A stretch of DNA of 64,000 nucleotides from Lacrimispora amygdalina (GCF_003432035.1 NZ_QOHO01000020.1:1-64000); one strand, 5' to 3'. Shown: positions 8,398-18,248, numbered from the stretch's first letter. Notes: generated by a model not told the origin, from the sequence alone. Numbers and translations are program-made.

Positions 8398-8889
8398 ATG
8401 GCAGAAATTGTATTATGCAGAATTGACAGCAGGCTGATTCACGGACAGGTTATGACCAAATGGGTGAATCAGTCAAAAGCCAATCGGATTGTTGTAGTAA
8501 GCGACAGTCTGGCTGCGGATGAATTTATGCTGGAGATTTACTTAATGTCTGCACCTGCAGGGGTTAAGGTCGAATGTTTAAGCAGAGCAGATGCAGTAAA
8601 GAATTGGAATGAAGACCAGTTTGGCAGCGGCCGGGTACTTTTACTGCTTCCGGATTTAGCAAGCATGAAGGAAGTATATGACGGAGGAATTAAGGTCACT
8701 GATATTCAGGTAGGAGGGCTGGGGGGAGCTCCTAACCGGAAAGTGGTATTTCAGAATATCACTTTGGATGATGAAGATGTGGAAAAGTTGATTTCGTTAC
8801 AGGAGGCAGGAGTAAAGATTATCTTCCAGACAATTCCGGAAGATGTACCGCAGGATTTTCACACCATTTTAAAAAAATACAATAACTAA
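8398..8889 (+). CDS. PTS mannose/fructose/sorbose-family EIIB component
   Basis: 163 residues starting at ATG 8398 (MAEIVLCRIDSRLIHGQ). H15 in the RIDxRLIHGQ motif is the phosphorylated histidine that passes phosphate to the incoming sugar, unlike the cysteine of other EIIB families. The gap to EIIA is one base and to EIIC 12 bp, so translation is coupled. Together with DgaE/DgaF downstream this points to D-glucosaminate as substrate. Confidence 0.9.
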   Translation: MAEIVLCRIDSRLIHGQVMTKWVNQSKANRIVVVSDSLAADEFMLEIYLMSAPAGVKVECLSRADAVKNWNEDQFGSGRVLLLLPDLASMKEVYDGGIKVTDIQVGGLGGAPNRKVVFQNITLDDEDVEKLISLQEAGVKIIFQTIPEDVPQDFHTILKKYNN

Positions 8890-8901
8890 GGAGAGTATGA
8901 T

Positions 8902-9651
8902 ATGAGTGTGTTGATGTTAGCTGTATGTATGGGGTTTTATTACTGGTTCTGCCGTCTGAGATTTGGATATACCTTTTCTTCCATGCTTCTGCAGCCGGTT
9001 GTCATCGGTGTTTTTGTAGGGCTTCTCACGGGAAATATGCCTCTGGCCATGAAGATTGGTGCTGGACTTCAGCTGGTTTATTTAGGGGTTACATCCACTC
9101 CCGGCGGTAATGTGCCCAGTGATCCTGCTCTTGCAGGATGCATTGCAATTCCTCTTGGAGTAATGTCTAATATGACTCCTGAGGTTGCCATTGCTCTGGC
9201 AATTCCATTTGGAGTAATTGGAGTATTTGTGGATCAGTTAAGAAGAAGTACCAATGCAGTCTGGGTTCATATGGCAGACCGCTATGCGGAAAAAGCGGAT
9301 ACAAAAGGGATTTTGCGGGCAGCGTTTCTTTACCCGGCTATCGCAGGACTGGTAATCCGTTTTCCAATCGTATTTGCAATTGACTTTTTTGGTGTAACAG
9401 CAGTGGAGAAGCTGATAGCGGTTCTTCCTCAGTGGCTGATGCATTCCTTTGAAATCATGGGAGGAATTCTTCCGGCTCTCGGTTTTGCAATTACCTTATC
9501 CGTTATTGGAAAGAAGTCACTGATACCGTTCTTTATAACAGGATTTTTCGCAGTTATGTACTTAAAACTTGATACAATGGCTGTAGCAATTTTTGCAACC
9601 TGCGTTGCATTGCTGTTAGGTTTATTCCAGATAAAGGAGGAGGCGATTTAA
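8902..9651 (+). CDS. PTS mannose-family EIIC membrane component
   Basis: 249 residues, hydrophobic, with about seven membrane helices. It has the EIIC-Man/Sor pattern, including GAGLQLVYLGVTSTPGG and a late PALGFAITLSV segment. With EIID it forms the substrate channel. The ribosome site AAGGAGAG lies 8 bp upstream of ATG 8902. The EIID gene starts one base after this stop codon. Confidence 0.9.
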   Translation: MSVLMLAVCMGFYYWFCRLRFGYTFSSMLLQPVVIGVFVGLLTGNMPLAMKIGAGLQLVYLGVTSTPGGNVPSDPALAGCIAIPLGVMSNMTPEVAIALAIPFGVIGVFVDQLRRSTNAVWVHMADRYAEKADTKGILRAAFLYPAIAGLVIRFPIVFAIDFFGVTAVEKLIAVLPQWLMHSFEIMGGILPALGFAITLSVIGKKSLIPFFITGFFAVMYLKLDTMAVAIFATCVALLLGLFQIKEEAI

Positions 9652-9652
9652 G

Positions 9653-10480
9653 ATGGGAGAGCAGACACAGGTAAAAAAACTGAATAAAAAAGATATTACC
9701 AAATCCATGTGGATTTATTATGCCGGCGCAGAACTTTCCAATTCCTATGAGCGTCTGCAGAGTCTTGTATTCTGTGCGTCCATGACGCCGGTTTTAAAGA
9801 AGCTGTATGATACAGATGAGGAATTGAGTGCAGCCTTAAAGCGCCATCTGGTTTTCTTTAACACGGAAGGAATCTTCGGCGCCATCATTCAGGGAATTGC
9901 CATTTCCATGGAAGAACAGAAAGCAAATGGAGAGAATGTAACAGATGAGGCAATTACGGGCATTAAAACCGGACTGATGGGACCTATTGCGGGAATGGGA
10001 GATGCGATTGTATGGGCAGCAATCATGCCGATCATTATTTCTATCTTTCTTCCTTTTGCAAGCAGCGGTTCTGCACTGGGAGGCATTCTGCCGCTGATTC
10101 TGTATCCGGCCATTACCATTGCCATCGCTTACTGGCTGATTCATAATGGTTACACATTAGGCAAAAAGTCAGTGGTATCACTGCTTCATGGCGGCAAGAT
10201 GAAATCGATTATCTTTACAGCAAATGTGATTGGTCTTACCATGATGGGGGCATTATCTGCAAGTTACGTAACCATATCCACACCTTTGAAGTTTGGTTTT
10301 TCCAGCGGAACGCAGATTGTGGTTCAGGACATACTGAATACGGTAGCACCAGGTCTTCTTCCTCTGGCAGCCGTATTTATCATCTATTTTTATTTAAGAA
10401 AGAAAGGACCGTATTATAACAGAATTCTGCTTACAGTCGTGGCAGTATCTGTCATCACTTCTCTGCTTGGAATTCTTTAA
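9653..10480 (+). CDS. PTS mannose-family EIID membrane component
   Basis: 275 residues. The N-terminus is cytoplasmic with the family hallmark SYERLQSLVFCASM, followed by GIKTGLMGPIAGMGD and several membrane helices in the C-terminal half. EIID is unique to the mannose PTS family and pairs with EIIC. GGAGG in the end of the EIIC gene serves as ribosome site, indicating coupling. Confidence 0.9.
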   Translation: MGEQTQVKKLNKKDITKSMWIYYAGAELSNSYERLQSLVFCASMTPVLKKLYDTDEELSAALKRHLVFFNTEGIFGAIIQGIAISMEEQKANGENVTDEAITGIKTGLMGPIAGMGDAIVWAAIMPIIISIFLPFASSGSALGGILPLILYPAITIAIAYWLIHNGYTLGKKSVVSLLHGGKMKSIIFTANVIGLTMMGALSASYVTISTPLKFGFSSGTQIVVQDILNTVAPGLLPLAAVFIIYFYLRKKGPYYNRILLTVVAVSVITSLLGIL

Positions 10481-10498
10481 TGGTCTTAAGGAGTAATA

Positions 10499-11629
10499 AT
10501 GGAAAACATATACAGTAAAAGCGGTCTTCAGGCCGTGATTAATGCTTCCGGAAGAATGACAAAGCTGGGTGTTTCCACCATATCGAAAGGTGTGGGGGAA
10601 ACACTGGTGGAGGCAGCCGGCAACTATGTGGTAATAGACGATCTCTATGTCTATGCGGGCAGAAGAATTGCAGATCTGATTGGAACAGCGGATGCCTGTG
10701 TTACATCCAGCGCCTCCGCTGGAATTGCACTGGCAGTTGCTTCCTTAATCTGCGGAGGAAACTTACAGAAAGTAAAACACCTTTATGACCTTCTTCCTTC
10801 CGTTACGAAAAGGGAAGTTATTCTTTTAAAAGGGCAGAACGTGGATTTTGGCGCTCCGGTTGCAGAGATGGTACAGATTGCAGGAGGGAAAATCGTAGAG
10901 GCCGGATATGCCAACGGGGCTTCTGTTGAAGATATTGAACAGGCAGTAACAGAGGATACGCTGGCAATACTGTTTGTGAAATCCCATCACTGTGTTCAGA
11001 AGGAGATGCCAGATGCCGGGTCAGTCATTGAGCTGGCAGGACGTCTGGGGATTCCATGTATCGTGGATGCGGCAGCAGAAGAAGATTTAAAAATCTATGC
11101 GGCCATGGGCGCCGACTTTGTATGCTACAGCGGAGCGAAAGCCATTGAAGGGCCAACCAGCGGTTTTGTTGCATGCAAGACAAGAGAACTGGCAGACAAC
11201 ATGAGGCTGCAGTACAAAGGCATCGGCAGAGCTATGAAGGTAGGAAAAGAGTGCACCATGGGACTTGTAACGGCAGTGGAGGAATATGTTGCCGGGGAAA
11301 AGACAAGTCCTGTCTCCAAAGAAGAGCTGGAGCGGTTTGCGGCCTGTGTAGGGGAGATACCAGGCTGCAAAACATCAATTATTAAGGATGAGGCAGGAAG
11401 AGAAATATTCCGCTGTAAAATTGATTTTAATCCCGAACTATACGGGATGAATGCAAAAGATGTGGTAAGAGAGCTGCAGCGGGGAGATGTAGCCATCTTT
11501 ACCAGAGATTATCAGGCAAATGTAGGTTCTATCGCAATTGATCCCAGGCCTTTAAACAGTGAGAAAGAACTGGAAATCATTGAACAGAGGCTTAAAGAGA
11601 TTCACAAATCAGCAAATGGAGGGAAATAA
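10499..11629 (+). CDS. dgaE: D-glucosaminate-6-phosphate ammonia-lyase (PLP-dependent)
   Basis: 376 residues of the SelA-like PLP fold. K214 in YSGAKAIEGPTSGF is the expected Schiff-base lysine, and VTSSASAGIA (about 69-78) is the phosphate-binding region. The enzyme removes ammonia from D-glucosaminate-6-phosphate to give 2-keto-3-deoxygluconate-6-phosphate, the substrate of the next gene product. Position directly after a mannose-family PTS and before the aldolase matches the dga operon, which supports this substrate over other SelA-like roles. Confidence 0.88.
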   Translation: MENIYSKSGLQAVINASGRMTKLGVSTISKGVGETLVEAAGNYVVIDDLYVYAGRRIADLIGTADACVTSSASAGIALAVASLICGGNLQKVKHLYDLLPSVTKREVILLKGQNVDFGAPVAEMVQIAGGKIVEAGYANGASVEDIEQAVTEDTLAILFVKSHHCVQKEMPDAGSVIELAGRLGIPCIVDAAAEEDLKIYAAMGADFVCYSGAKAIEGPTSGFVACKTRELADNMRLQYKGIGRAMKVGKECTMGLVTAVEEYVAGEKTSPVSKEELERFAACVGEIPGCKTSIIKDEAGREIFRCKIDFNPELYGMNAKDVVRELQRGDVAIFTRDYQANVGSIAIDPRPLNSEKELEIIEQRLKEIHKSANGGK

Positions 11630-11632
11630 AGG

Positions 11633-12367
11633 TTGGAAGGATTGAATTTTTACAAAGGAAGAGTCTGCTTAAACTGCCTGACAAATTCCGTTGACAATGC
11701 TAAGGCAATTTATGAGGCTGCCAAGGGTCATGTTGCAGTTGGTATTTTGTCGGCAAATTATCCCGATGCCGAACGTGCAGCGGAGGATATGAAACGATAT
11801 CAGGAAGCGGTGGATAATAACATTTCCGTTGGTCTGGGTGCAGGAAATCCCGGACAGTGGAAAGCGGTTGCGGATATATCCGGACAGATTAAGCCGAAAC
11901 ACATCAACCAGACCTTTACAGCAGGCGGATATACCAGAGCCAAAACGGGAGAGGGACCATTTTTAAATTCCATGGTTGCACCCTGTGGTAAAGTGGGATA
12001 TGTTAAAATCTCAACCGGTCCGCTCTGTAAGGACATGGAGCCTGCAATTGTTCCGGTTAAAACTGCAATTGCAATGGCAAAGGAGCAGGGAGCTGATTCC
12101 CTGAAGTATTTTCCCATGGGAGGACTGAAGGTGAAAGCGGAGTATGAGGCGGTCGCTGCAGCCTGCGCAGAGAGCGGATTCGGGCTGGAGCCAACCGGAG
12201 GGATTGACCTTGATAACTTCTCGGAGATTTTAAAGATTGCGGTTGATGCAGGCGTGGAACACATCATTCCTCATGTATATTCTTCGATTATTGATAAAGA
12301 AACGGGAGCTACAAGAATTTCCGATGTTGTGAAACTTTTTGATATGATACAAAAAATTTTAGATTAA
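11633..12367 (+). CDS. dgaF: 2-dehydro-3-deoxy-6-phosphogluconate aldolase, DgaF type
   Basis: 244 residues. K158 in DSLKYFPMGG is the likely Schiff-base lysine and GLEPTGGIDL forms the phosphate-binding loop of a TIM barrel. It splits KDPG into pyruvate and glyceraldehyde-3-phosphate, completing glucosaminate catabolism. The start appears to be TTG 11633, eight bases after GGAGGG (11618-11624) inside the dgaE stop region; no ATG gives the conserved N-terminus. A terminator follows closely. Confidence 0.88.
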   Translation: MEGLNFYKGRVCLNCLTNSVDNAKAIYEAAKGHVAVGILSANYPDAERAAEDMKRYQEAVDNNISVGLGAGNPGQWKAVADISGQIKPKHINQTFTAGGYTRAKTGEGPFLNSMVAPCGKVGYVKISTGPLCKDMEPAIVPVKTAIAMAKEQGADSLKYFPMGGLKVKAEYEAVAAACAESGFGLEPTGGIDLDNFSEILKIAVDAGVEHIIPHVYSSIIDKETGATRISDVVKLFDMIQKILD

Positions 12368-12373
12368 AAAATG

Positions 12374-12412
12374 GCTGTTTTCCTGTCTGTGGGGCGGGAA
12401 AACAGCTTTTTT
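12374..12412. terminator. bidirectional terminator between dgaF and the response regulator gene
   Basis: GCTGTTTTCC (12374-12383) pairs with GGAAAACAGC (12397-12406), with a T6 run after it and A-rich sequence before it. It can stop both convergent transcripts. Confidence 0.85.
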
Positions 12413-12414
12413 AA

Positions 12415-13155
12415 TCATTCATTTCTGTATTCACTGGGACTGATGCCGTAAACATGCTTAAAGGTTTTGCTGAAATGGAACGGATCAAGGTAACCGGTGA
12501 GCTGGCTTACGTCGGCAATGGATAATTCCGGATTGCGCAGAAGCTGCCTGGCAATATTAAGTCTGTAGTTTCTCAAATATTTGGAAGGTGTAATTTCTGT
12601 GTATTTGAAAAATATTTTGCTTAAATAAGGCACTGAAAATCCAAATTCGGAAGCCAGTGTGGTAAAATCAATCTGAGTCTGATAGTTCTTGTGAATGTAT
12701 TCTTTAATCAGTTCCACTATTTCTTTTGCCCTGTTAGAGGAATGAAGCAGTGTGACGGAGTCAAAACGGTCCTGGGTTGCCAGAAGCTTGGTTTCCAGGG
12801 CAGCCAGTGTCTTTTCCAGTTCATCGTAATTGACTGGCTTTAGTAAATAATTGCTCACTTCATACCGGAGCGCTTCCTTTGCGTATTCAAAATCTGAATA
12901 GCCGCTGATGATTACGCATAAGATAAACGGAAATTTTTCGTGTATATTTCTAACTAACTCAAGTCCATCCATCTCCGGCATCCGTATGTCTGTGAAAATC
13001 ACATTGGGCAGATGTTCTTTTGCCAAATCCAGTCCTTCCAGACCATTCGTTGCAATGGCTTTCACCTCAAAGGCGGGATTTAACTGTTCGATTCTTCTGG
13101 CTATATTTCTGGCAATTAAGGCTTCGTCTTCGACGATTAAAACAGAATATTTCAA
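12415..13155 (-). CDS. AraC-type response regulator (YesN-like)
   Basis: 246 residues: REC domain with phospho-acceptor D56 (FTDIRMPEMDG), then a C-terminal double helix-turn-helix of AraC type (about 150-244). It starts with TTG at 13155; its first bases overlap the kinase stop codon (TTGA), so translation is coupled. It is encoded divergently from a carbohydrate ABC importer, which it is expected to activate when the adjacent kinase senses the sugar. Confidence 0.9.
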   Translation of the reverse strand: MKYSVLIVEDEALIARNIARRIEQLNPAFEVKAIATNGLEGLDLAKEHLPNVIFTDIRMPEMDGLELVRNIHEKFPFILCVIISGYSDFEYAKEALRYEVSNYLLKPVNYDELEKTLAALETKLLATQDRFDSVTLLHSSNRAKEIVELIKEYIHKNYQTQIDFTTLASEFGFSVPYLSKIFFKYTEITPSKYLRNYRLNIARQLLRNPELSIADVSQLTGYLDPFHFSKTFKHVYGISPSEYRNE

Positions 13156-14996
13156 GGGATCATTCCTCCTATAACAACGATGGCGCCATGGGGCACATTG
13201 TTGCTCAGTCTAAATATATGATTGCCCTGGTATAGAATTTTAAAACGGATGTAAATATTCATCAGCCCCATTCCGTCTATTTCCAGATTGGGCAGAACGC
13301 CGTTTTTCTCAATCAGGTTAATCTGGTTTTTCAGTTTTTCCAGGTCTTCACTGGAAAAGCCAGGACCATTGTCCCGGATTTGCAGCTCCCAATAGGTGTT
13401 TGTCATAATACCCAGAATTTTTACATTCCAGGGAGGACTTGATCTGGTTGAATATTTGATGGCATTTTCCACGATCAGCTGGAGGCATAGTTTTGGAAGC
13501 AGGATCTGATGCATTTTTTCCGGTATGTCAAATTCAAATTGAAGAGAGTCACAATACCTTACTTTCATGCATTCCAGGTAATCACGGGTATGGTCAAGCT
13601 CATCTTTTAAAAGAACCAGCTGCTCGCTGTCGGAGGAGATATAACGCAGGATTCTGGAAATGGTCTGGCACATGAGAATGATCTCACTGTTCATGTTCTC
13701 GTCTGCCATTGCCTGTATGGTGGCCAGAGAGTTGTAAAGAAAATGAGGGTTCATCTGTGCCTGAAGCGCCAGCATTCTGGATTGCATGTCACTGTTTTGA
13801 AGCTGAAGTTCCCGTTCCATTGATTTTCTTGCTTGTCTCTGCATTTTTAATAAAGCCTGGTATAAGGTGTTCACTTCTGTAATTCCAATTTCCATGTCTT
13901 CAAATTCAGTTGTGTCTTTTTCTTCCCCTGTCAGCTGGAATGCCCGTACCTGATGGTAGATCTTATAAAGCGGAGTGGCAATTCTGCGCGAAATCAAATA
14001 GGAAACCATTACGGTTATGAGCATGACCGTAAACAGAAGAATAAAAGCTGTGTTTAAATATTGATGGACTGGCTGCATCAGCATGCGGTTATCAATAACA
14101 AGTGCTGTAGTAAAACCGGTATATTCAGATGAGGAAAAAATGATGTATTTATTTTCTGATTTTAAATAGATGGGATTTACCCCGGAGCTTTTGGCAGGTC
14201 TGCTTTGCTGCGCCTGAATCAAATCGTAATAGCTGTCTGGTGTGCTTAAGCTGCCTGTCGTATAGATGGTCTTCCCTTCCGGACTGAAAATGTATACATC
14301 TTCTTGATACGGGCTGTTAAACGTATTTACTGTATTTGCTATACTTTTAAAGGATTTTTTGACCTCTACAATACCTTGTGGAACATTGAGCGGGCTATAA
14401 TATAAGCGGCAGAGTGATACAAAATAATTATCACCGGAATAGGAGTAAAAGCGGCCAAGAGTGTCGTCTTTACCGCAGTAAATAAATTTCTTTCCCTTAG
14501 CCTCAACCACCTTATTGCACCAGTCTTTTTCACTCACCCGTTCCTTTGATGCATGATTATCAAGGCCTACTCCAAATTTACCGTAATCAAGGGAATAGAG
14601 GTAAGTCTGATCGGCGGGTGAATTGGGACCGATCATGGCGATAATCAGGTCAAACAGGATTTTGGTGTTATTAATGTTTTCATAAATTTCATTTGAACTT
14701 AGGGTGTTGTCCTGATAATTGATGTATATGCCAAATTTTTCTTTTATCAGGTTGGAATAAATGATATTCTGGGATACAGTATCAAGGTCGTGAATGACAG
14801 AATCAAAGCTGCCCATAATCATGGCGGCATTATTCTGAAGGGAAGAAAAGGCATTTACTTTTATCTTTCCGGTTTCACTAAAAACTGTATGAACCGTGAA
14901 TGCCAGGATTACTGCAATAAATAAAGCAGTATAGGGAAGAAAAAGTGTTGACATTATGCTGTGTTTTTTAACATTCTTTGTTTTATTTGCTGCCAT
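13152..14996 (-). CDS. membrane sensor histidine kinase (YesM-like)
   Basis: 614 residues: membrane helix at about 16-38, a large extracellular sensor domain (about 40-305), a second helix (about 315-338), HAMP linker, the His_kinase domain with H418 in QMNPHFLYNSL, and an ATPase domain with DNGPGF. This is the usual layout of kinases that detect extracellular oligosaccharides, often with the binding protein's help. The response regulator gene overlaps it by 4 bp. The sugar sensed is unknown but should match the importer at 15145-18244. Confidence 0.9.
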   Translation of the reverse strand: MAANKTKNVKKHSIMSTLFLPYTALFIAVILAFTVHTVFSETGKIKVNAFSSLQNNAAMIMGSFDSVIHDLDTVSQNIIYSNLIKEKFGIYINYQDNTLSSNEIYENINNTKILFDLIIAMIGPNSPADQTYLYSLDYGKFGVGLDNHASKERVSEKDWCNKVVEAKGKKFIYCGKDDTLGRFYSYSGDNYFVSLCRLYYSPLNVPQGIVEVKKSFKSIANTVNTFNSPYQEDVYIFSPEGKTIYTTGSLSTPDSYYDLIQAQQSRPAKSSGVNPIYLKSENKYIIFSSSEYTGFTTALVIDNRMLMQPVHQYLNTAFILLFTVMLITVMVSYLISRRIATPLYKIYHQVRAFQLTGEEKDTTEFEDMEIGITEVNTLYQALLKMQRQARKSMERELQLQNSDMQSRMLALQAQMNPHFLYNSLATIQAMADENMNSEIILMCQTISRILRYISSDSEQLVLLKDELDHTRDYLECMKVRYCDSLQFEFDIPEKMHQILLPKLCLQLIVENAIKYSTRSSPPWNVKILGIMTNTYWELQIRDNGPGFSSEDLEKLKNQINLIEKNGVLPNLEIDGMGLMNIYIRFKILYQGNHIFRLSNNVPHGAIVVIGGMIP

Positions 14997-15144
14997 TTAA
15001 GCCCTTCCTTCCTGCGGTTTATTCTGCCGGTTAAAAATATACATGAAAACAGATCGAAATGTTCATTCAAAAATGTCTATATTACACTATATAATACAGA
15101 TAACATGATAAAAGTCAACATTTAATTTTGGGGAGGTATTTTTT

Positions 15145-16503
15145 ATGAAGTTAAAAAAGTTAGCTGCATTCAGTCTGGCTCTGGCCGCTGCCCTTTCATT
15201 TTCCGGCTGTTCAAAAGAGGACAATGCTACGCAGAAAAGTACGGCTGCAGGAGAAAGCACATCTGCGGAAGCGAAGACATCTGCTGCGTCGGAAAAAGGT
15301 GGAGTTACTCTTTCTTTTATGGCCAGCCAGGACTGGATTCAGGATGCAGAAATTGAACTGTCCAAGAAATTTACACAGGAAACAGGAATCAAAGTTGATT
15401 ATCAGATTATTCCATCCGATCAGTATGTGAATCTTCTGATGACAAAGTTAAACACCGGGGAATGTACGGATATTTTTGGAGCACAGAGTGGTAAATTTGA
15501 TATTAAGGCACAGATCAATGTGGAAAAAAATGCGGTTGATTTAACGAAAACGTCATGGGGAAGCCAGGTTGAACCATTGGTGGCTGATCAGCTGTCGGTA
15601 GACGGTAAGCTGTATGGGCAGCCGATTCAGGACGTATCTTCCGTATGGGCAATCGGTTATAACAAACAGATTTTCAAAAAGCTGAATCTGGAGATTCCCA
15701 AAGATTATGAAAGCTTCCAAAAAGTCTGTGATACCATAAAGGCGGCAGGAATTACTCCTATTTATGAGTGTGTGTCAGATGGCTGGCATCATACATTATG
15801 GCTGCCTGAGGCAGGCGTTGAGGCTGAAACAGCTGAGCCTGGTATCGTTGATAAATGGAACAGCAACCAGGTACCGTTTAAAGGAAATGCAACCTTAATG
15901 ACAATTCTTAACCAGATCAATGACATGGTAGCAAAAGGTTACTGGGGAGAAGACTACATGTCCAATACCTATGCGGATTCAGCAAAAAATATTGCCTCCG
16001 GCAAATATGCTATGACCGTTGCCAATCAGGGGTTTGGAGTGGAAGTTAATAAGGTAAATCCTGAGATTGCAGTGGATGATATTGGCTATTTCGTAATTCC
16101 GCTGGCTGACAACCAGACATTAAACGTTAACCCGGCAGGTCCTGCAAGATTCATATTCAGCGGTTCCAAACACGCAGCTGAGGCGCAGCAGTATTTAGAG
16201 TTTTTAGCCAAGGAGGAAAATCTTAAGTACCTCACTGAAAATGTAGGCAAGTTCAACAAACTGCCATTTAATAATGCTCCCAGCATGTATACGGATACAA
16301 TTCAGGATTTTTATAACAGATATGACAAAAAGGGAACTGTAATCCAGACAGCTGTAAAATATGTAAATCCGCAGTGGAGTGAGATGGGAGCCAACTTGTC
16401 CGCCATGATCGTTGGAGAAATGACTCCGGAGGAAGTGCTGGCATCTATTGATGAAGTGAGAGCCCAGCAGGCAAAGGCAGCAGGCGATCCGGCCTGGAAA
16501 TGA
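15145..16503 (+). CDS. carbohydrate ABC transporter substrate-binding lipoprotein (family 1)
   Basis: 452 residues. The signal peptide ends in a lipobox LSFSGC with C22 as lipidated cysteine, followed by a Ser/Thr/Ala-rich linker (about 25-50). The mature part has the family 1 fold with LSFMASQDW, a Trp-rich ligand region (DGWHHTLWLPEAG) and ends at an ordinary length. A TATAAT box lies at 15090-15095. GGGGAGG precedes the ATG. It delivers a sugar to the two permeases encoded next. No ATPase gene is present, so a shared MsmK-type ATPase elsewhere is presumed. Confidence 0.9.
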   Translation: MKLKKLAAFSLALAAALSFSGCSKEDNATQKSTAAGESTSAEAKTSAASEKGGVTLSFMASQDWIQDAEIELSKKFTQETGIKVDYQIIPSDQYVNLLMTKLNTGECTDIFGAQSGKFDIKAQINVEKNAVDLTKTSWGSQVEPLVADQLSVDGKLYGQPIQDVSSVWAIGYNKQIFKKLNLEIPKDYESFQKVCDTIKAAGITPIYECVSDGWHHTLWLPEAGVEAETAEPGIVDKWNSNQVPFKGNATLMTILNQINDMVAKGYWGEDYMSNTYADSAKNIASGKYAMTVANQGFGVEVNKVNPEIAVDDIGYFVIPLADNQTLNVNPAGPARFIFSGSKHAAEAQQYLEFLAKEENLKYLTENVGKFNKLPFNNAPSMYTDTIQDFYNRYDKKGTVIQTAVKYVNPQWSEMGANLSAMIVGEMTPEEVLASIDEVRAQQAKAAGDPAWK

Positions 16504-16538
16504 CAGCATGGAAGATCAGTTGAAAGAGAGTGAATACG

Positions 16539-17417
16539 ATGAATAGAAAAAAGATATATCCTACTTGGTTTGCGGCTGGGGCATTGCTCTTATATTCGGT
16601 GTTATTTGTCCTTCCCGGAGTGATTGGAATCGGCTATTCCTTTACAGACTGGTCATCTTATTCAGACCAGTTGAAATTTGTGGGGCTGGAGAATTTTAAG
16701 ACTGTATTTTCAGCTGATGGAAATTATCTGAAGATTATGAAAAACACTTTGGTATTCACTCTTGGAACAACTGTAATAAAAAATATACTGGGACTTGCGC
16801 TTGCAGTTCTGCTTACAAAGTCCATCCGCTTTTTGAATTTTCACAGAGGGGTTATGTTTATGCCATCTGTGCTGTCCACTCTGATACTGGGTATGATTTT
16901 CACCTCCATTTTAAATCCGTCAACCGGGTTGTTAAACACATTTTTCCGGAGTATCGGGCTTTCGGGTCTTGCAAAACCCTGGCTTACAAGTCCGGCATAC
17001 GCATTCAAATCGGTGATGGCGGTGGATATCTGGCGGGGGACCGGTTATATTATGACAATTTTAATTGCCGGAATCCTTTCCATATCTTCGGATTATTATG
17101 AGGCCTGCAGCATTGATGGTGCTTCCGGCTGGCAGAAGTTCCGGTACATCACATTACCTCTGCTTTTGCCCACACTGGCAACAACCACTGTTTTAAATGT
17201 CATATATGGACTTAAGGTCTTCGACATGATCTATGCTTTAACAAATGGAGGCCCGGGAAAAGCGACCACGGAGGTTCTTTATACGGCAGTATTTAAAAAA
17301 TTCGGTACTGGACAGTATGCCATAGGTACGGCCCTTTCCTCCGTAATGTTTTTATTCATGGTGTTGATCGGATTCTTTATGATCCGCCTGATGACGAAAG
17401 ACGAGGTGCAGGAATAA
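16539..17417 (+). CDS. carbohydrate ABC transporter permease (MalF-like)
   Basis: 292 residues from ATG 16539 (a GTG at 16530 overlaps the ribosome site). It has six membrane helices and the cytoplasmic EAA loop YYEACSIDGASGWQKFRYITLPLL, which contacts the ATPase. It pairs with the next permease, whose ATG overlaps this stop codon (TAATGA). Both belong to the importer fed by the lipoprotein at 15145. Confidence 0.9.
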   Translation: MNRKKIYPTWFAAGALLLYSVLFVLPGVIGIGYSFTDWSSYSDQLKFVGLENFKTVFSADGNYLKIMKNTLVFTLGTTVIKNILGLALAVLLTKSIRFLNFHRGVMFMPSVLSTLILGMIFTSILNPSTGLLNTFFRSIGLSGLAKPWLTSPAYAFKSVMAVDIWRGTGYIMTILIAGILSISSDYYEACSIDGASGWQKFRYITLPLLLPTLATTTVLNVIYGLKVFDMIYALTNGGPGKATTEVLYTAVFKKFGTGQYAIGTALSSVMFLFMVLIGFFMIRLMTKDEVQE

Positions 17418-18244
17418 TGAAAGCAAAAAAGAAAGCCGCCGCCGCCGCAGTAAATGCAGCGGCGTGGCTCATAACGGCAATTTGTCTTGTTCCCATGCTG
17501 CTGATATTTCTGAATTCTTTTAAAGATAGTCTGGGAGCATCGGAGATGAACCTGAAATTTCCAGGACTTCCGCTGCAGTGGAACAATTTTCTGGTTGTAA
17601 TTGAAAAGGGGAAGCTTCTTACCTCTTTTATGAATAGCTGCATCTATTCCGCAGTCAGCGTTTTTCTGTGTACGGTGCTTTCAGCAATGGCCTCTTATGT
17701 ATTCTCAAGAAACCGTTCAAAATTAAACCGCTTTCTCTACCTTTACATGGTACTGGGAATTACCATGCCGGTTAATTATGTGGCATTGACAAAAGTCATG
17801 ATGTTACTTACACTAAATAATACAAGGCTTGGAATTGTGCTTTTGTATACGGCTATGCAGCTGCCATTTTCGGTATTCCTGATTCATGGATTTGTGGCAA
17901 AGCTGCCGGCAGAGCTTGATGAAGCGGCTGTCATTGATGGCTGCTCACCGGTGAGGCTGTTTATATCGGTAATTCTTCCGCTGTTAAAGCCTGCTGTTGC
18001 CACGGTGATTGTACTGACTTTTTTAAATACCTGGAATGAATTTGTTTCACCGCTGTATTTTTTAAGCAGTTCTTCAAAATGGCCGATGACTTTGTCCGTA
18101 TATAATTTTTTCGGTATGTATTTTAAAGACTGGAATCTGGTTTGTGCAGATATTCTGCTGACCAGTCTTCCTGTAATCCTGGTGTATTTACTTGGGCAGA
18201 GATATATTGTATCCGGTATGACAGCCGGAGCAGTGAAAGGATGA
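17417..18244 (+). CDS. carbohydrate ABC transporter permease (MalG-like)
   Basis: 275 residues, six membrane helices, with the EAA motif in ELDEAAVIDGCSPVRLFISVILPLL. It is translationally coupled to the upstream permease and ends 4 bp before the GH31 gene, so the imported oligosaccharide is probably cut by that enzyme in the cytoplasm. Confidence 0.9.
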   Translation: MKAKKKAAAAAVNAAAWLITAICLVPMLLIFLNSFKDSLGASEMNLKFPGLPLQWNNFLVVIEKGKLLTSFMNSCIYSAVSVFLCTVLSAMASYVFSRNRSKLNRFLYLYMVLGITMPVNYVALTKVMMLLTLNNTRLGIVLLYTAMQLPFSVFLIHGFVAKLPAELDEAAVIDGCSPVRLFISVILPLLKPAVATVIVLTFLNTWNEFVSPLYFLSSSSKWPMTLSVYNFFGMYFKDWNLVCADILLTSLPVILVYLLGQRYIVSGMTAGAVKG

Positions 18245-18248
18245 CTTT

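Noticed and set aside
11125-12267. Long minus-strand frames (123 and 155 codons) opposite dgaE and dgaF
   Set aside because: They are antisense shadows of two well-recognised enzymes and lack ribosome sites.
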